The notes: a model not told the origin generated them from the letters alone. A stretch of DNA of 64,000 bases from Odontocerum albicorne (GCA_949825065.1 OX463847.1:34543789-34607788), one strand, 5' to 3'; shown: positions 43,496-53,819, counted from the stretch's first letter. Made by a program: numbers and translations.

Positions 43496-43516
43496 GACTA
43501 CTTTTATTAATGTATT

Positions 43517-44752
43517 TATGTAGCATATATGCTATGCAGCATATACAACGTTTTAAAATAGTCATAACAAGAGCCAAATCATTAAGATTATTCTTTGTCA
43601 TCATTATATTTGTGTAGCATATATGCTAACAGCAGCATATACAACGTTTTAAAATAGTCATAACAAGAGCCAAATCATTAAGATTATTCTTTGTCATCAT
43701 ATTTATGTAGCATATATGCTAACAGCAGCATATACAACGTTTTAAAATAGTCATAGCAAGAGCCAAATCATTAAGATTATTCTTTGTCATCATTATATTT
43801 ATGTAGCATATATGCTAACAGCAGCATATACAACGTTTTAAAATAGTCATAACAAGAGCCAAATTATTAAGATTATTCTTTGTCATCATTATATTTATGT
43901 AGCATATATGCTAACAGCAGCATATACAACGTTTTAAAATAGTCATAACAAGAGCCAAATCATTAAGATTATTCTTTGTCATCATTATATTTATGTAGCA
44001 TATATGCTAACAGCAGCATATACAACGTTTTAAAATAGTCATAACAAGAGCCAAATCATTAAGATTATTCTTTGTCATCATATTTATGTAGCATATATGC
44101 TAACAGCAGCATATACAACGTTTTAAAATAGTCATAACAAGAGCCAAATCATTAAGATTATTCTTTGTCATCATTATATTTATGTAGCATATATGCTAAC
44201 AGCAGCATATACAACGTTTTAAAATAGTCATAACAAGAGCCAAATCATTAAGATTATTCTTTGTCATCATATTTATGTAGCATATATGCTAACAGCAGCA
44301 TATACAACGTTTTAAAATAGTCATAACAAGAGCCAAATCATTAAGATTATTCTTTGTCATCATTATATTTATGTAGCATATATGCTAACAGCAGCATATA
44401 CAACGTTTTAAAATAGTCATAACAAGAGCCAAATCATTAAGATTATTCTTTGTCATCATATTTATGTAGCATATATGCTAACAGCAGCATATACAACGTT
44501 TTAAAATAGTCATAACAAGAGCCAAATCATTAAGATTATTCTTTGTCATCATTATATTTATGTAGCATATATGCTAACAGCAGCATATACAACGTTTTAA
44601 AATAGTCATAACAAGAGCCAAATTATTAAGATTATTCTTTGTCATCATTATATTTATGTAGCATATATGCTAACAGCAGCATATGCAACGTTTTAAAATA
44701 GTCATTACAAGAGCCAAATCATTAAGATTATTATTTGTCATCATTATATTGC
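43517..44752. repeat. 93/96-bp satellite-like array, 13 units
   Basis: The palindrome tagcatatatgcta (exact in most units) starts at 43521, 43615, 43708, 43804, 43900, 43996, 44089, 44185, 44278, 44374, 44467, 44563 and 44659. Each unit continues acagcagcatatacaacgtt and ends tctttgtcatcat, with or without an extra TAT. That gives 96- or 93-base units, alternating in the middle. Units are almost identical. Confidence 0.95.
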
Positions 44753-44754
44753 TT

Positions 44755-45315
44755 CATTTCATTGTGATTTAACTCTTCAAACATAATTAAATGTCTCTAT
44801 CTAGGTATTTTCAATGTACCTGTACTTCCTTGCTTCAAATGCATAACTGCACTTAATTTATTAAATTCACGCATGACTTTATTTATAAACTATTCCATTT
44901 TTATAAGCGTTCCCGTTACACAAAACCTTATCTCTGCATCTCCACTGTTTTATTTTCACCTAATGGGTCAGCAAATAAAGAAATCCTTTAATTTCTCCTA
45001 CATCATGAAAAAAGAGTATCTTCAAAATAAATAGACATCGAAGTCTGTTTTTAAAAGCAAAGTATATTAATTTAAGCATCGAAGAAATCACTTTTATTTC
45101 TATTGTCCTCTAATTCATTCCTCTCACTTGTCCAGCCTATGTTGCCTTTCAATCATAATTATTCATATAATATTGGGTTCCCAACATCCATCGTTCATAT
45201 ACTGAGAATATCATAAGCCTCTTTCGATGGATACTTTCTACAATAACAATAAAATACTGCTTACGAAGAAAATCTTATAGCGCTATAAAGCAACACAAAA
45301 TGGCGTTACATAAAA
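44755..45315. other. No gene seen
   Basis: A/T-rich DNA without recognisable elements. Confidence 0.5.
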
Positions 45316-45319
45316 CTAT

Positions 45320-45485
45320 GACAAATGCAGCGGATTAATCCAGCCAATCGTTTTAGAACTTTGATCTCTTACCATCGAAATTTTCAGTTTGATATATTAA
45401 GGTAATATGGTTACTGAAGTGCAACAGCTTGCACATAAATAACGAATACACGTACAGACACTTTCCATTCACAGGTTGGACTAAC
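45320..45485 (+). repeat. Dispersed repeat R4, copy 1
   Basis: ctgaagtgcaacagcttgca cataa, preceded by a ccaatcgtttt / gatctcttaccat segment, matches 46890-47015 (aagtgcaacagcttgcacat) with the same order of blocks. Confidence 0.5.
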
Positions 45486-45568
45486 AATCATACTCAAATC
45501 ACATGGGTTACCCTATCGTATCGATAAATTCACCGAACTACAAAATAATTATTCTCCGTCACTTCATT

Positions 45569-45745
45569 GATTCGTATGATACCGTTCAACCAATGATTCA
45601 TATGATACCGTTCAACCAATGATTCATATGATACCGTTCAACCAATGATTCGTATGATACCGTTCAACCAATGATTCGTATGATACCGTTCAACCAATGA
45701 TTCGTATGATACCGTTCAACCAATTCGTATGATACTGTTCAACCC
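45569..45745. repeat. 26-bp tandem array, 7 units
   Basis: gattcrtatgataccgttca accaat repeats at 26-base steps from 45569. The last unit has a short deletion. Confidence 0.95.
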
Positions 45746-45749
45746 ATCT

Positions 45750-46065
45750 GAATTAATGATACAATGAGGTTAAACCTGAAGAACCCGGTTGGTAAATAAG
45801 CATTATAACAATTAGAACGCCATATATGATTGACACTGAGCTGTAAAATAAGGGTTTTGAATTTGATGTTAAAATTAACCTTTTTTGAAACACTACCCCT
45901 ACCAGTATATAAAACTCAAACATATATAAGAAAAACAAACCATAATCTTAAAGCACTACCAACTACTTAAACTGTAATCCACTGAATGAAAGTGTTAAGA
46001 AGAAAAGAAAATAATAATTTTCTTTAATTATGAAAACTGAAAGTGAATTATTTCACTCAAATGCA
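45750..46065. other. No gene seen
   Basis: A/T-rich, no feature. The short minus ORF is not supported. Confidence 0.45.
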
Positions 46066-46074
46066 ACTAATTCG

Positions 46075-46255
46075 GATTGATTATGAAGAAATTTTGAAGA
46101 GCTTTTTTAGTAGATAATATTGACGTTGACTCCAATAATCCACCTTTCGGGTTAAGAACCACTGGAGTAGGCTTGCACGTATTAAAAATACTACTGCAAG
46201 GTAGACAGGTAGTAGTAATACCAGACGAACTCTTGAACCAAACTGATACCCCTTT
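46075..46255 (-). repeat. Dispersed repeat R5, copy 1, coding-like on the minus strand
   Basis: The minus frame reads FNTCKPTPVVLNPKGGLLE. The copy at 48890-49010 reads TLVVVNPKAWFLGPN in the same place. Shared blocks include cgggttaagaaccactggag. This suggests a fragment of an unidentified transposon ORF. Confidence 0.4.
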
Positions 46256-46257
46256 TT

Positions 46258-46335
46258 TATTCATTTTTAATCGGAATCAAACTCAAAACCTCCGATTAAA
46301 AGACCAGTGTCTTATTTACTAGACCACATAAGTCG
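46258..46335 (-). mobile_element. SINE-A head, minus
   Basis: ttaatcggaatcaaactcaa and tatttactagaccacataag are the B-box and A-box regions in reverse. Confidence 0.5.
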
Positions 46336-46554
46336 CTTAGATGTTTTTATTTGTTAGAATCAAAAAAGACTTTTTTGACAAATATAAACAGCATGCGAAC
46401 CATGATTAAATTCTACATTTTGAAGGGTTTAAGAGAAAACGAAGAAGATATTCCAAGGCTCAAAATATATTTCTATACGTTGAAAGCTGCAAGTACATGT
46501 AAATATATAATCATATGGTACAGGTACACGGACCATGACTTTATGGCATTACAT

Positions 46555-46625
46555 CGACCTCCGTAAACCTAGTTTGTAAGAGATCAGTCTTTTAACCAGA
46601 GACCGATTTCCGTTGGTACACAATT
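46555..46625 (+). mobile_element. SINE-A head, plus
   Basis: cgacctccgtaaacctagtt and gaccgatttccgttggtaca mark the A- and B-box regions. A further B-box-like gattcgattcctggctag lies at 46702. Confidence 0.5.
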
Positions 46626-46889
46626 TCTGTTTGTTTACTATAGAAATTTTAAAGATCTTTCTGCTTGCGTGAAAGAGATTTCTACATACAAGTGGGTATT
46701 CCAGATTCGATTCCTGGCTAGTTCACTTCCAAACAAGTTTTACTTTTAGACCATTTAACACCTCAATTTATGTTTGATTGTAGCTTATATGCTACAAATC
46801 ATTTATTAATATATCGCTATTAAACAATACTATATGGTACATACTGATATCTTAAAAAAACTGACTAACGAAAGACTAAAGCAGATTAA

Positions 46890-47015
46890 ATACACCGATT
46901 GGCGTGAAAGTTAAATCTCCTGGTCATTGAAACTTTACGTTTGATCTGTCAAATATGTATGATGAAGTGCAACAGCTTGCACATAATATTAGCGTCTTCC
47001 ATCCACAGGATAGCT
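46890..47015 (+). repeat. Dispersed repeat R4, copy 2
   Basis: tgaagtgcaacagcttgcac ataa followed by tcttccatccacagg, as at 45415-45475. It runs up to the SINE-A at 47026. Confidence 0.5.
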
Positions 47016-47025
47016 GAAATTTGAT

Positions 47026-47215
47026 GACGACCTACGTGGCCTGGGGGAAAGACACTTGTCTGCCGATCCGGAGGTTGCGGGTTCGATCCCCGCTGGAGCC
47101 CAGATTTTTTTAAATAGGATTCCAGTCTGGTTAAAACTTAGGGCCTATAAAAACATTTTTCTGGTTGGTTGGAAGAGATTGCCACATGGCAATAAACTCG
47201 CCAGATTAAAAAAAA
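47026..47215 (+). mobile_element. SINE-A reference copy, plus
   Basis: This is the clearest copy. A-box region acgacctacgtggcctgggg, then a textbook B-box (gttgcgggttcgatccccgc), the body (gattccagtctggttaaaac ttagggcc) and the tail (tggttggaagagattgccac atggcaataaactcgccag), ending in poly-A. The tRNA-like head supplies an internal RNA polymerase III promoter. The tail is presumably the part recognised by a partner LINE. Non-coding; transcribed by Pol III in active families. Confidence 0.8.
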
Positions 47216-47271
47216 ATATACTCAATCATGAGGGATAGTTGGATAAATAGCAATCCACAACCATACTCGAT

Positions 47272-47320
47272 ATATTCTCTTATAAAAAATACATCATTTG
47301 TATTTTTTATAAGAGAATAT
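47272..47320. repeat. Perfect hairpin, 21-bp arms, 7-base loop
   Basis: atattctcttataaaaaata c (47272-47292) and its exact reverse complement (47300-47320). Confidence 0.9.
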
Positions 47321-47329
47321 AACCTACAA

Positions 47330-47680
47330 ATATATCAAAAAACCTTCAACACGAATGAATTAAAGTAAATAAATAAACAAATATTATTAAAACTAAATAT
47401 AACAAAAAATATCAACGTCGTAAACAATTGTATTAATTTAGTTAAATTTAAGGATAAGAATTTCAATATTACCCAACATTTCATTTTAAAATATTATTAA
47501 TAAAGATTAAAAAATATTTGATCGTTAAAAATTATCATTAAAATCAAATAATTTTGACATGGCGCTCGGTAAAAAATAACTATCGTTAAATTTAATTAAA
47601 CCGACGTGATCGTTTTCAAAAATGAAAATGATTCCGAGATAAGATCGCAAAATAAAAAATTATATTAATCATAAAGTTTA
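47330..47680. other. Repeat-free A/T-rich flank of the promoter block
   Basis: No repeat family is present and CG dinucleotides appear from about 47570. It may be the first intron of a minus-strand transcript starting near 47820. Confidence 0.35.
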
Positions 47681-47692
47681 TAAAAATCTTAC

Positions 47693-47850
47693 CAGACGTG
47701 ACACGACGAACGTCACTCACTTCTACAATCGAGCAAAACATAAACTAGCACAAAACGGTTAATTAATACGACCATTAAAATATCTCCGATCACTTAACAA
47801 ATTTGCAAAACAACACGATTGAGAAATATAAACCGCACTCTATATATTGA
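47693..47850 (-). promoter_or_regulatory. Candidate core promoter and leader exon, minus
   Basis: On the minus strand a TATA-like caatatatagagtgcgg (47841-47848 core) is followed about 27 bases later by ctcaatcgtg (initiator-like). A leader of about 130 bases with several CG follows, then a strong splice donor (CACGTCTG then GTAAGA at 47693/47692). No ATG-started frame of note lies in the leader, so it would be a non-coding first exon. The block has no resemblance to repeats elsewhere in the window. Its gene could be the signal-peptide exon at 13946-14075 on the same strand, 33 kb away, but that is a guess. Confidence 0.35.
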
Positions 47851-48149
47851 TAACTAATATTGTTGCTAAAGAAATTTTCACCAAGAGAATCGTTATAAAC
47901 ACGTGAAAAAGGAAAAAAAAACTCAAAAGAAAATTCGCACTGTTTTATACAAGACAATAAAATAATACCTAATATGACAGCTGTTAACTTCAGAATGGTG
48001 TAAACTAAATGTCATATTTTATCCGAGACAACCAGGTAGCTTATCATAGCGACCACCTTATCCACTAATTCTATTCAATTTGTCCCTGACAGTCTGTTAT
48101 TTTTTTGTTAGCTATTCACGTAACACGAAATCTATGACGAAACGGAGTC

Positions 48150-48640
48150 AAGAGTATTAATAATACAAGGCGCCGGCGCATCGATATATAGTCGCGTATT
48201 TTTCAGATGACATAGACAAGAAAAGAGAAAGAAAAAAAATCTGATGAAGAACTATTTGTTTTTTTTTTTATATATATTTAAATGCGCACGCACAGCCTAA
48301 GAGATTCGTTCTTCTTTTACCACTGAACGTCGATAAATATATATTTGTTAGTTTCTCTCGTGGAGCTGCTAGCGACACAACGGCAAGGCTTGGAAAGAGA
48401 ATTTTCAACAAACATAACGTGTGTATTTTCGAATTGGAGACAAGTTGCATGCAGCCGAGTTGCACGAGAGTGCAGTGTTTAGCGGATACTCTACAGGTCT
48501 GCGGACGCAGTTTCTACTTTCAGCTAACGTCCACCATAACAGTTTTAACAGCACATCATCAACGCAGATATGGGAAGAGGTCATAAATTAATATTGTCAA
48601 CCGTTTTCATAGTTTTGTTGCAGATTATATATTAGTTTTT
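48150..48640 (+). promoter_or_regulatory. Candidate promoter and first exon, plus
   Basis: CG-containing, repeat-free sequence. It has a TATA-like atatatagtc at 48184, an initiator-like gcagtgttt at 48470 and ggacg about 30 bases after it. A leader then runs to an ATG at 48570 whose frame gives MGRGHKLILSTVFIVLLQ then IIY and stop (48635). This start looks like a signal peptide. No clear donor ends it: GGTCATA just after the third codon is possible, and later GT sites are weak. It may be a first exon divergent from the minus-strand promoter at 47693-47850. Confidence 0.35.
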
Positions 48641-48819
48641 CGTAGTATTTTCTTTATTCAAAACATGTTCAGGCAAACTAAATACGATGAAACGTATAAT
48701 ATTCATTTTAGTTGTATTATTAATATAAAAAGAACATTTATATATGTCATTTAGACTTGTCCAAGATGTTCTCAATTATACAATAATTACAAGAAAATTA
48801 TACAATAAGGTTCGTTTTG

Positions 48820-48850
48820 AACAATAATACAATAATAATAATAATAATAT
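48820..48850. repeat. (AAT)n microsatellite
   Basis: aataataataataataatat in A/T-rich DNA. Confidence 0.8.
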
Positions 48851-48889
48851 ATTTTTCGCCCTCTTCTTTCGTATGGTACTCTTGAACAT

Positions 48890-49090
48890 ATCCTAATTGA
48901 TGGTTCGGACATATTGGAGAGTGTGGCCGGGAGATAATATAGTATTTGGACCCAAAAACCAAGCCTTAGGGTTAACGACCACTAGAGTAGACACGGAACT
49001 TGCGGTTCGTCATTGCAAGTGTTGGTAACACAACCACTCGTAAATAAACAGTAACACTCGCACACGTACTCGGCGAGTGCGAGTATTCAC
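48890..49090 (-). repeat. Dispersed repeat R5, copy 2
   Basis: gccttagggttaacgaccac tagagtag aligns with 46145-46175. The neighbouring minus frame gives TLVVVNPKAWFLGPNTIL. Next to it is a small hairpin (cactcgcacacgtactcggc gagtgcgag). Confidence 0.4.
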
Positions 49091-49094
49091 CTGT

Positions 49095-49212
49095 TACATG
49101 ACGAACTATTTTACCAGACTGGAACCCTATTTTTGGGTACCATCGGGAATCGAATCCGAGAACCCCGGGTGGAAGTCAAGCGTCTTACCAACTAGGATAT
49201 ATAGGTAGTCAG
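49095..49212 (-). mobile_element. SINE-A copy, minus
   Basis: Body start (ccagactggaaccctatttt), B-box (gggaatcgaatccgagaacc) and A-box (taccaactaggatatatagg) are well kept. The tail is missing. Confidence 0.65.
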
Positions 49213-49236
49213 ATTTTAAGATAAATACTATGCGGA

Positions 49237-49372
49237 CTTATAAAATCTATACACGTACATACATGTGATATAAAAATCTATACACGTACATACATGTGAT
49301 ATAAAAATCTATACACGTACATACATGTGATATAAAAATCTATACACGTACACACATGTGATATAAAAATCA
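49237..49372. repeat. 30-bp tandem array, 4 to 5 units
   Basis: aaaatctatacacgtacata catgtgatat repeats with one substitution (cacacatg). Confidence 0.9.
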
Positions 49373-49546
49373 AAACATACGCGAAGTGCAGAGTCACGAA
49401 CAAAGTTTATACATTACGTTTATATCATATAATACATACGAGTATGATAAATTTAATGACCATAAAAAAAGTTATGAAAACTTGTGAGACGAAACAGAAA
49501 AAGACGAACTATTGTAATTTAGAATCATGCACAACACATTTACCTC

Positions 49547-49740
49547 TAGCTCGAGGAGTTTGAAGAATTGATCATATTCCAGTCAGTTTCGGTGATTGAT
49601 GGAGGAAAACACCGAGATCACTTTGTTGGTAGTAAGCGTAATCCTCTCTCGTATACTCGCCATTCGTGCCTAATTAAATTCAGGATCTCTTGTGTTTTGC
49701 CTTCTATGAACAAGACAGATGCGCTACAGTAACGCATAAA
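49547..49740 (-). pseudogene. Possible decayed host exon of unknown identity
   Basis: The minus strand has an open run MRYCSASVLFIEGKTQEIL NLIRHEW, RVYERGLRLLPTK then TGA. After it the same frame continues to a plausible donor (GCTAGAG then GTAAAT at 49547). It is CG-containing and matches no repeat in the window. The in-frame stops suggest a pseudo-exon, or a wrong frame. I cannot assign a family. Confidence 0.2.
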
Positions 49741-49744
49741 TGAT

Positions 49745-50025
49745 TTAGGTATATCATACACGTACTTTATGTATTAAAGACGTTAGGTTCATATACTAAT
49801 AATACTCGATTAAAAAGATTACCAGTTTGAAAATGTCATCAAATACACTTCGATACAAAAGTCTGTAATCAAATTATTCGAGTGGGATTATTCTGATTTC
49901 TGAAGAGGAAATAAGGATCCGATGGAATACGCTAAACTGCTTAATCAAAGTCACCCAATGGATCTTAAACTTAATTAAACGAGTTGTTTTTTTCAATCAA
50001 ACCGTTGTTTTAATACGTGGAACGA
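49745..50025. other. No gene seen
   Basis: A/T-rich, no feature. Confidence 0.5.
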
Positions 50026-50029
50026 CTGA

Positions 50030-50563
50030 ATGAAGAAAGACTAACTAAACACATATACAGTGTCAATTTACTTGAACTGGAAAGTATCAAAATCTACTAC
50101 GATAATAGTTTACAACTGTTAGTACCAACTTTTGACGCATCACTGAAATGTAAACGTGGAAAATTCTGAAAAGGTGTAATAAATGCTATAGAAATGCGGG
50201 CACTTAGAAGAATGCATAAGATAGCCATATATGACACAATACTAAATGAAGTGATTACGGATGTAATCAGATACGGTAATTTGAAAGAGATTTCTCTGAG
50301 ATGGTTTAAACATATAAAACGAATGAATGAAGAAATACTAACAAAACAAATATGTAGTGCAAATGTAAGTGGAGGGTATGGTAGAGGAAGACCAAAGAAA
50401 ATATGGTTGGATCAAGTGAATGATATTTTGAAAGAAGAAATTAGAAAAACCATAAGAGCTGTATGGATATGGAAAAGGCGAAATATTTGTGTCGAGATAG
50501 AAAAATCTGGCACCCCGTCTTCTTTACCTACTCCAGCAGGAAAACGGTGTATTAGTATGTATT
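50030..50563 (+). pseudogene. Family A LINE C-terminal fragment, best-preserved copy
   Basis: From 50194 a 125-codon frame is open and shows the family's C-terminal end: MRALRRMHKIAIYDTILNEV, then LRWFKHIKRMNEEILTKQI, YGRGRPKKIWLDQVNDIL and a degenerate terminal signature (WIWKRRNICVEIEKS). In related LINE proteins this region follows the reverse transcriptase palm and thumb and may bind the element RNA. The catalytic Y-x-D-D part is missing, so the piece is not functional even though it is open. Upstream (50030-50190) are further decayed pieces. Its 3' end leads straight into the inverted repeat at 50564. Confidence 0.7.
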
Positions 50564-50661
50564 GGTGTTAACATAAGTTGTGTCCGTTTTTTTTCAAATT
50601 TAAAAAAGTGAGCACCAATTTTAATATGAAAAAAAAAACGGACACAACTTATGTTAACACC
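50564..50661. repeat. Short inverted-repeat element, 31-bp perfect arms
   Basis: Arms ggtgttaacataagttgtgt ccgtttttttt (50564-50594) and the reverse complement (50631-50661) enclose 36 bases. The outer bases are TA-rich (tatt on the left, taata on the right). It may be a tiny MITE inserted at the LINE terminus or a foldback of it. Confidence 0.8.
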
Positions 50662-50664
50662 TAA

Positions 50665-51025
50665 TATATGCAAATGTCAATTGAAAAGTACACATTTATT
50701 TTAACGAGAATATTTCTAAGATATTAAACAAAAAGATAGGGATTCCCGGAAATTCCATCACTCGAGGAGAGCAACGAGAGTCCATGCGCACTCGCATGAC
50801 TATGGTTAGGGAAAACCATGAAGCAATGATCAAAATACCAATGATGAATTGCGCTTAATAAAATGCAAGCGCGAATATATCTAGAAGATGACATAATATT
50901 TAAAAGTTGGATTTTGTCGAATTGCTTTTATGGGAATACAAAAAATCAAACTTATGTTTATTATTTATGTAATATAAACACCTGTTGGAAGAATTGCATT
51001 ATTATGAGCTTTCATTAAACAGCGA
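50665..51025. other. No gene seen
   Basis: A moderately mixed stretch without a recognised element. Confidence 0.45.
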
Positions 51026-51029
51026 CTAC

Positions 51030-51640
51030 CTTTTCATGCATGACCTACGATTTCTATAATTTCTTATATTTTATTCTTTCAAAACAACATTCACCTGTTC
51101 CAACTATACTTTCCTTGATATTTCTACACCACGCCTTTCAATCACATATGTACAGTATATTTTTTGTTAGACTTTCTACACGAATTTATTCCACGTCCCC
51201 AAACCATCTCAATTAACTATTCTTTATCTTACACAACACATAAAAGCCTTAAGGAGTAGTTCACATTCATCCTTTATGACTTTATTTTGTATTCTGTCGA
51301 ACATTTATTACCTCACATATTCTTCTAAATGCACGCATTTCCACAGCATTTATTCGGCTCCTTTAAGTATTTTTCCATGTCCACGTTTTCCTCCCATACA
51401 TCTAAGATGGCAGTAAAATATTTTTGTAGATTAGCACATTTTGATAGACCTTAGCAGATTTTGACACTGTCTGGTTCGAAATATGATTTAGTCCTCCGTT
51501 GACTTTGATTCCTATCGGTACGCGCCGTTCGATAATCTCGAAACTCTTCCGTCATCTGACAAACTACTACCTTAATAGCAGAATTCTTTATCTTGCTACT
51601 CTTATAATATTTGCAATTTGTTTTATCATCACAGAACACA
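51030..51640 (-). pseudogene. Family A LINE C-terminal fragment, minus, long copy
   Basis: Blocks in order on the minus strand: I-E-R-R-G-V-E-I-S-R-K-V-W near 51115-51150. N-C-L-R-W-F-G-D-V-E-x-I-R near 51180-51225 and D-K-x-x-M-N-V-N near 51255-51290 follow, then a M-x-x-L-x-x-V block and an outer part (FRDYRTARTDRNQSQRRT at 51490-51550) also seen at 60040-60110. It extends further 5' than most copies. Confidence 0.6.
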
Positions 51641-51644
51641 AACA

Positions 51645-51800
51645 TGGCTTGTGTGTGCTCCCTGATGATGAGGCGAAAGCCTTGGAACCGGTAGGGTTAT
51701 ACCGTTACAAAAAGTGGAATAAACAGTGTTTGATAAAACGAATTACAATGTCTTTAAACCTCCACAATATTAATGCCTTAACTATTAATACTATCTTATA
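51645..51800. mobile_element. IR-P right half only
   Basis: ctccctgatgatgaggcgaa agccttggaaccggtagg and cagtgtttgataaaacgaat, followed by the conserved right flank (cctccacaatattaatgcct taac). The left arm is absent, so this copy cannot form the long hairpin. Confidence 0.7.
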
Positions 51801-52002
51801 ATATTTCAGTACTGACCCATATTATATATTAATTTTTCCTTTCACACTTTTCCATCGCATGATGTTGGTTTTTTCAACATTGATTCTCATGTGTTTCTTT
51901 TCATCTCTCAGCCCATGTAGACCTAAAAAAAAATTGTGTCATTTATTTTTCATTTTATAAATATTCTTTCTTTTTTACTTGATGTAGATCTAGAATCTAT
52001 TT

Positions 52003-52830
52003 CGTTGCGATAATCATACCCTGAAGGTAGAGCGACATATGAATCTCCATCATTTAGCTGGCCTTCCTTGGCATGTGATGCCCTGCAGGAATCTCGTTGC
52101 GATAATCATACCCTAAAGGTAGATCGCCATATGTATCTCCATCATTTAGGTGGCCTTCCTTGGCATGTGATGCCCTGCAGGAATCTCGTTGCGATAATCA
52201 TACCCTGAAGGTAGATCGCCATATGTATCTCCATCATTTAGGTGGCCTTCCTTGGCATGTGATGCCCTGCAGGAATCTCGTTGCGATAATCATACCCTAA
52301 ATGTAGATCGCCATATGTATCTCCATCATTTAGGTGGCCTTCCTTGGCATGTGATGCCTTGCAGGAATCTCGTTGCGATAATCATACCCTAAATGTAGAT
52401 CGCCATATGTATCTCCATCATTTAGGTGGCCTTCCTTGGCATGTGATGCCCTGCAGGAATCTCGTTGCGATAATCATACCCTAAAGGTAGAGCGCCATAT
52501 GTATCTCCATCATTTAGGTGGCCTTCCTTGGCATGTGATGCCTTGCAGGAATCTCGTTGCGATTATCATACCCTAAATGTAGATCGCCATATGTATCTAC
52601 ATCATTTAGGTGGCCTTCCTTGGCATGTGATGCCCTGCAGGAATCTCGTTGCGATAATCATACCCTAAAGGTAGAGCGCCATATGTATCTCCATCATTTA
52701 GGTTGCCTTCCTTGGCATGTGATGCCCTGCAGGAATCTCGTTGCGATTATCATACCCTAAAGGTAGAGCGCCATATGTATCTCCATCATTTAGGTGGCCT
52801 TCCTTGGCATGTGATGCCCTGCAGGAATCT
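52003..52830. repeat. 92-bp tandem array, 9 units
   Basis: cgttgcgataatcataccct begins units at 52003 and every 92 bases to 52739, each ending gcatgtgatgccctgcagga atct. Homogeneous with scattered single changes (ccttgcag, aaatgtag, gattat). ORFs 52557-52956 translate it in three frames and have no independent meaning. Confidence 0.95.
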
Positions 52831-52945
52831 CATGTCCAGAATACTATGTATAGGATTCTATCAATGCCCATTTTATATACATGGTCACGCCAGTACAACC
52901 TTCTCTTCGCGTCCCTTCTGACTAAGTCATCGTTGTTGCAAGTTT
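52831..52945 (-). pseudogene. LINE-like fragment that probably seeded the 92-bp array
   Basis: On the minus strand the frame reads NDDLVRRDAKRRLYWRDHVY KMGIDRIL and runs into the array. R-R-L-x-W-x-x-H-V-x-x-M resembles the L-R-W-x-G-H-V-x-R-M block of LINE RT C-termini. In the array the frame continues open for one unit. Confidence 0.35.
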
Positions 52946-52949
52946 GTCG

Positions 52950-53455
52950 GATATAAAAATTGGTGACATTATCTCTAAGAGAAATTCCTATTTCTTGATT
53001 TCCTATATTAAATATTTTTTATGTGCATTTTTACTTTGTTTGTATGTTTAAATAAATTTCTAGCCTCTTAACTATAAATTGACACAAACTATGTTTCGCT
53101 TGTTTCCAAGAGATCGCCTTTCGGCAAAGGTCGGATGACTCCAATGGCTGGTGTCCCGAGCAATATAATTGTGTTACTTTAACTGCGACTAACCCACTCA
53201 ATAATGTTTTTTTATTTGCAATATAAATTATTCCTGCTTTATATGTAACTATTTTATTCAATTTGGTATGTTCACAGCGCTAAAAATAGTTATTTTTAAT
53301 TTGTACCAGCTTAACGCATCTCTGATACGAAAGAAAAAAGGAACAACAATTGAATACAATTTCATGTAAGGATTTACACGTATTTGAACCACACATTTTT
53401 ATAATTAATCAAACAAACAATCCGATTTCACACATCTAGAAAAATTAAATCGATA
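52950..53455. other. No gene seen
   Basis: 53080-53170 has a mixed-composition stretch I cannot assign (ccaagagatcgcctttcggc). Otherwise A/T-rich. Confidence 0.4.
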
Positions 53456-53459
53456 CATA

Positions 53460-53815
53460 CATATTATTACGCCATCTTTGTTATGGTAGGCAGACAGCAC
53501 AGAGTGCCATTATTTTAACTCGACACACATCTTTAGCCTCTTCCTCACCCATACACCTCATACGATTCCTTTAACTTTCTTCTTACAGAACATCATTTAC
53601 TTGATCCAACCATAATTTCCTTGGTTTCCTGTCACACGCCTTCCCCTCACATCTGCGCTGTACTCGTATATCTGTTATGTTAGTATTTCTTCATTCATTT
53701 GTTCCACGTGTCCAAACCGTCTCAGCGTATTCTTATTCTTCTTACTTAACACATCAACCTTAGGTTCACATTCATCCTTTTTAGCTTCATTCTGTATTTT
53801 GTCGATAATAAAATA
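53460..53815 (-). pseudogene. Family A LINE C-terminal fragment, minus
   Basis: 3' end with tail (gatacatacatattattacg), then on the minus strand R-C-M-G-E-E-E-A-K-D near 53520-53560. R-C-E-G-K-A-C-D-R-K-P-R-K-L-W-L-D-Q-V-N-D near 53600-53650 and T-R-G-T-N-E-E-I-L-T near 53690-53715 follow. W-F-G-H-V overlaps with H-V-E-Q-M-N-type remnants, with stops. Confidence 0.65.
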
Positions 53816-53819
53816 AAAT

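Noticed and set aside
43517..44752. CRISPR-like array
   Set aside because: Units are contiguous without unique spacers, and the context is eukaryotic.
47026..47105. Possible true tRNA gene
   Set aside because: A- and B-boxes are good, but the arms do not form a full cloverleaf and the SINE body follows directly.
52557..52956. Three overlapping ORFs with repeated H-H-L-G-x-L-P-W-H
   Set aside because: They are frame translations of the 92-bp array.
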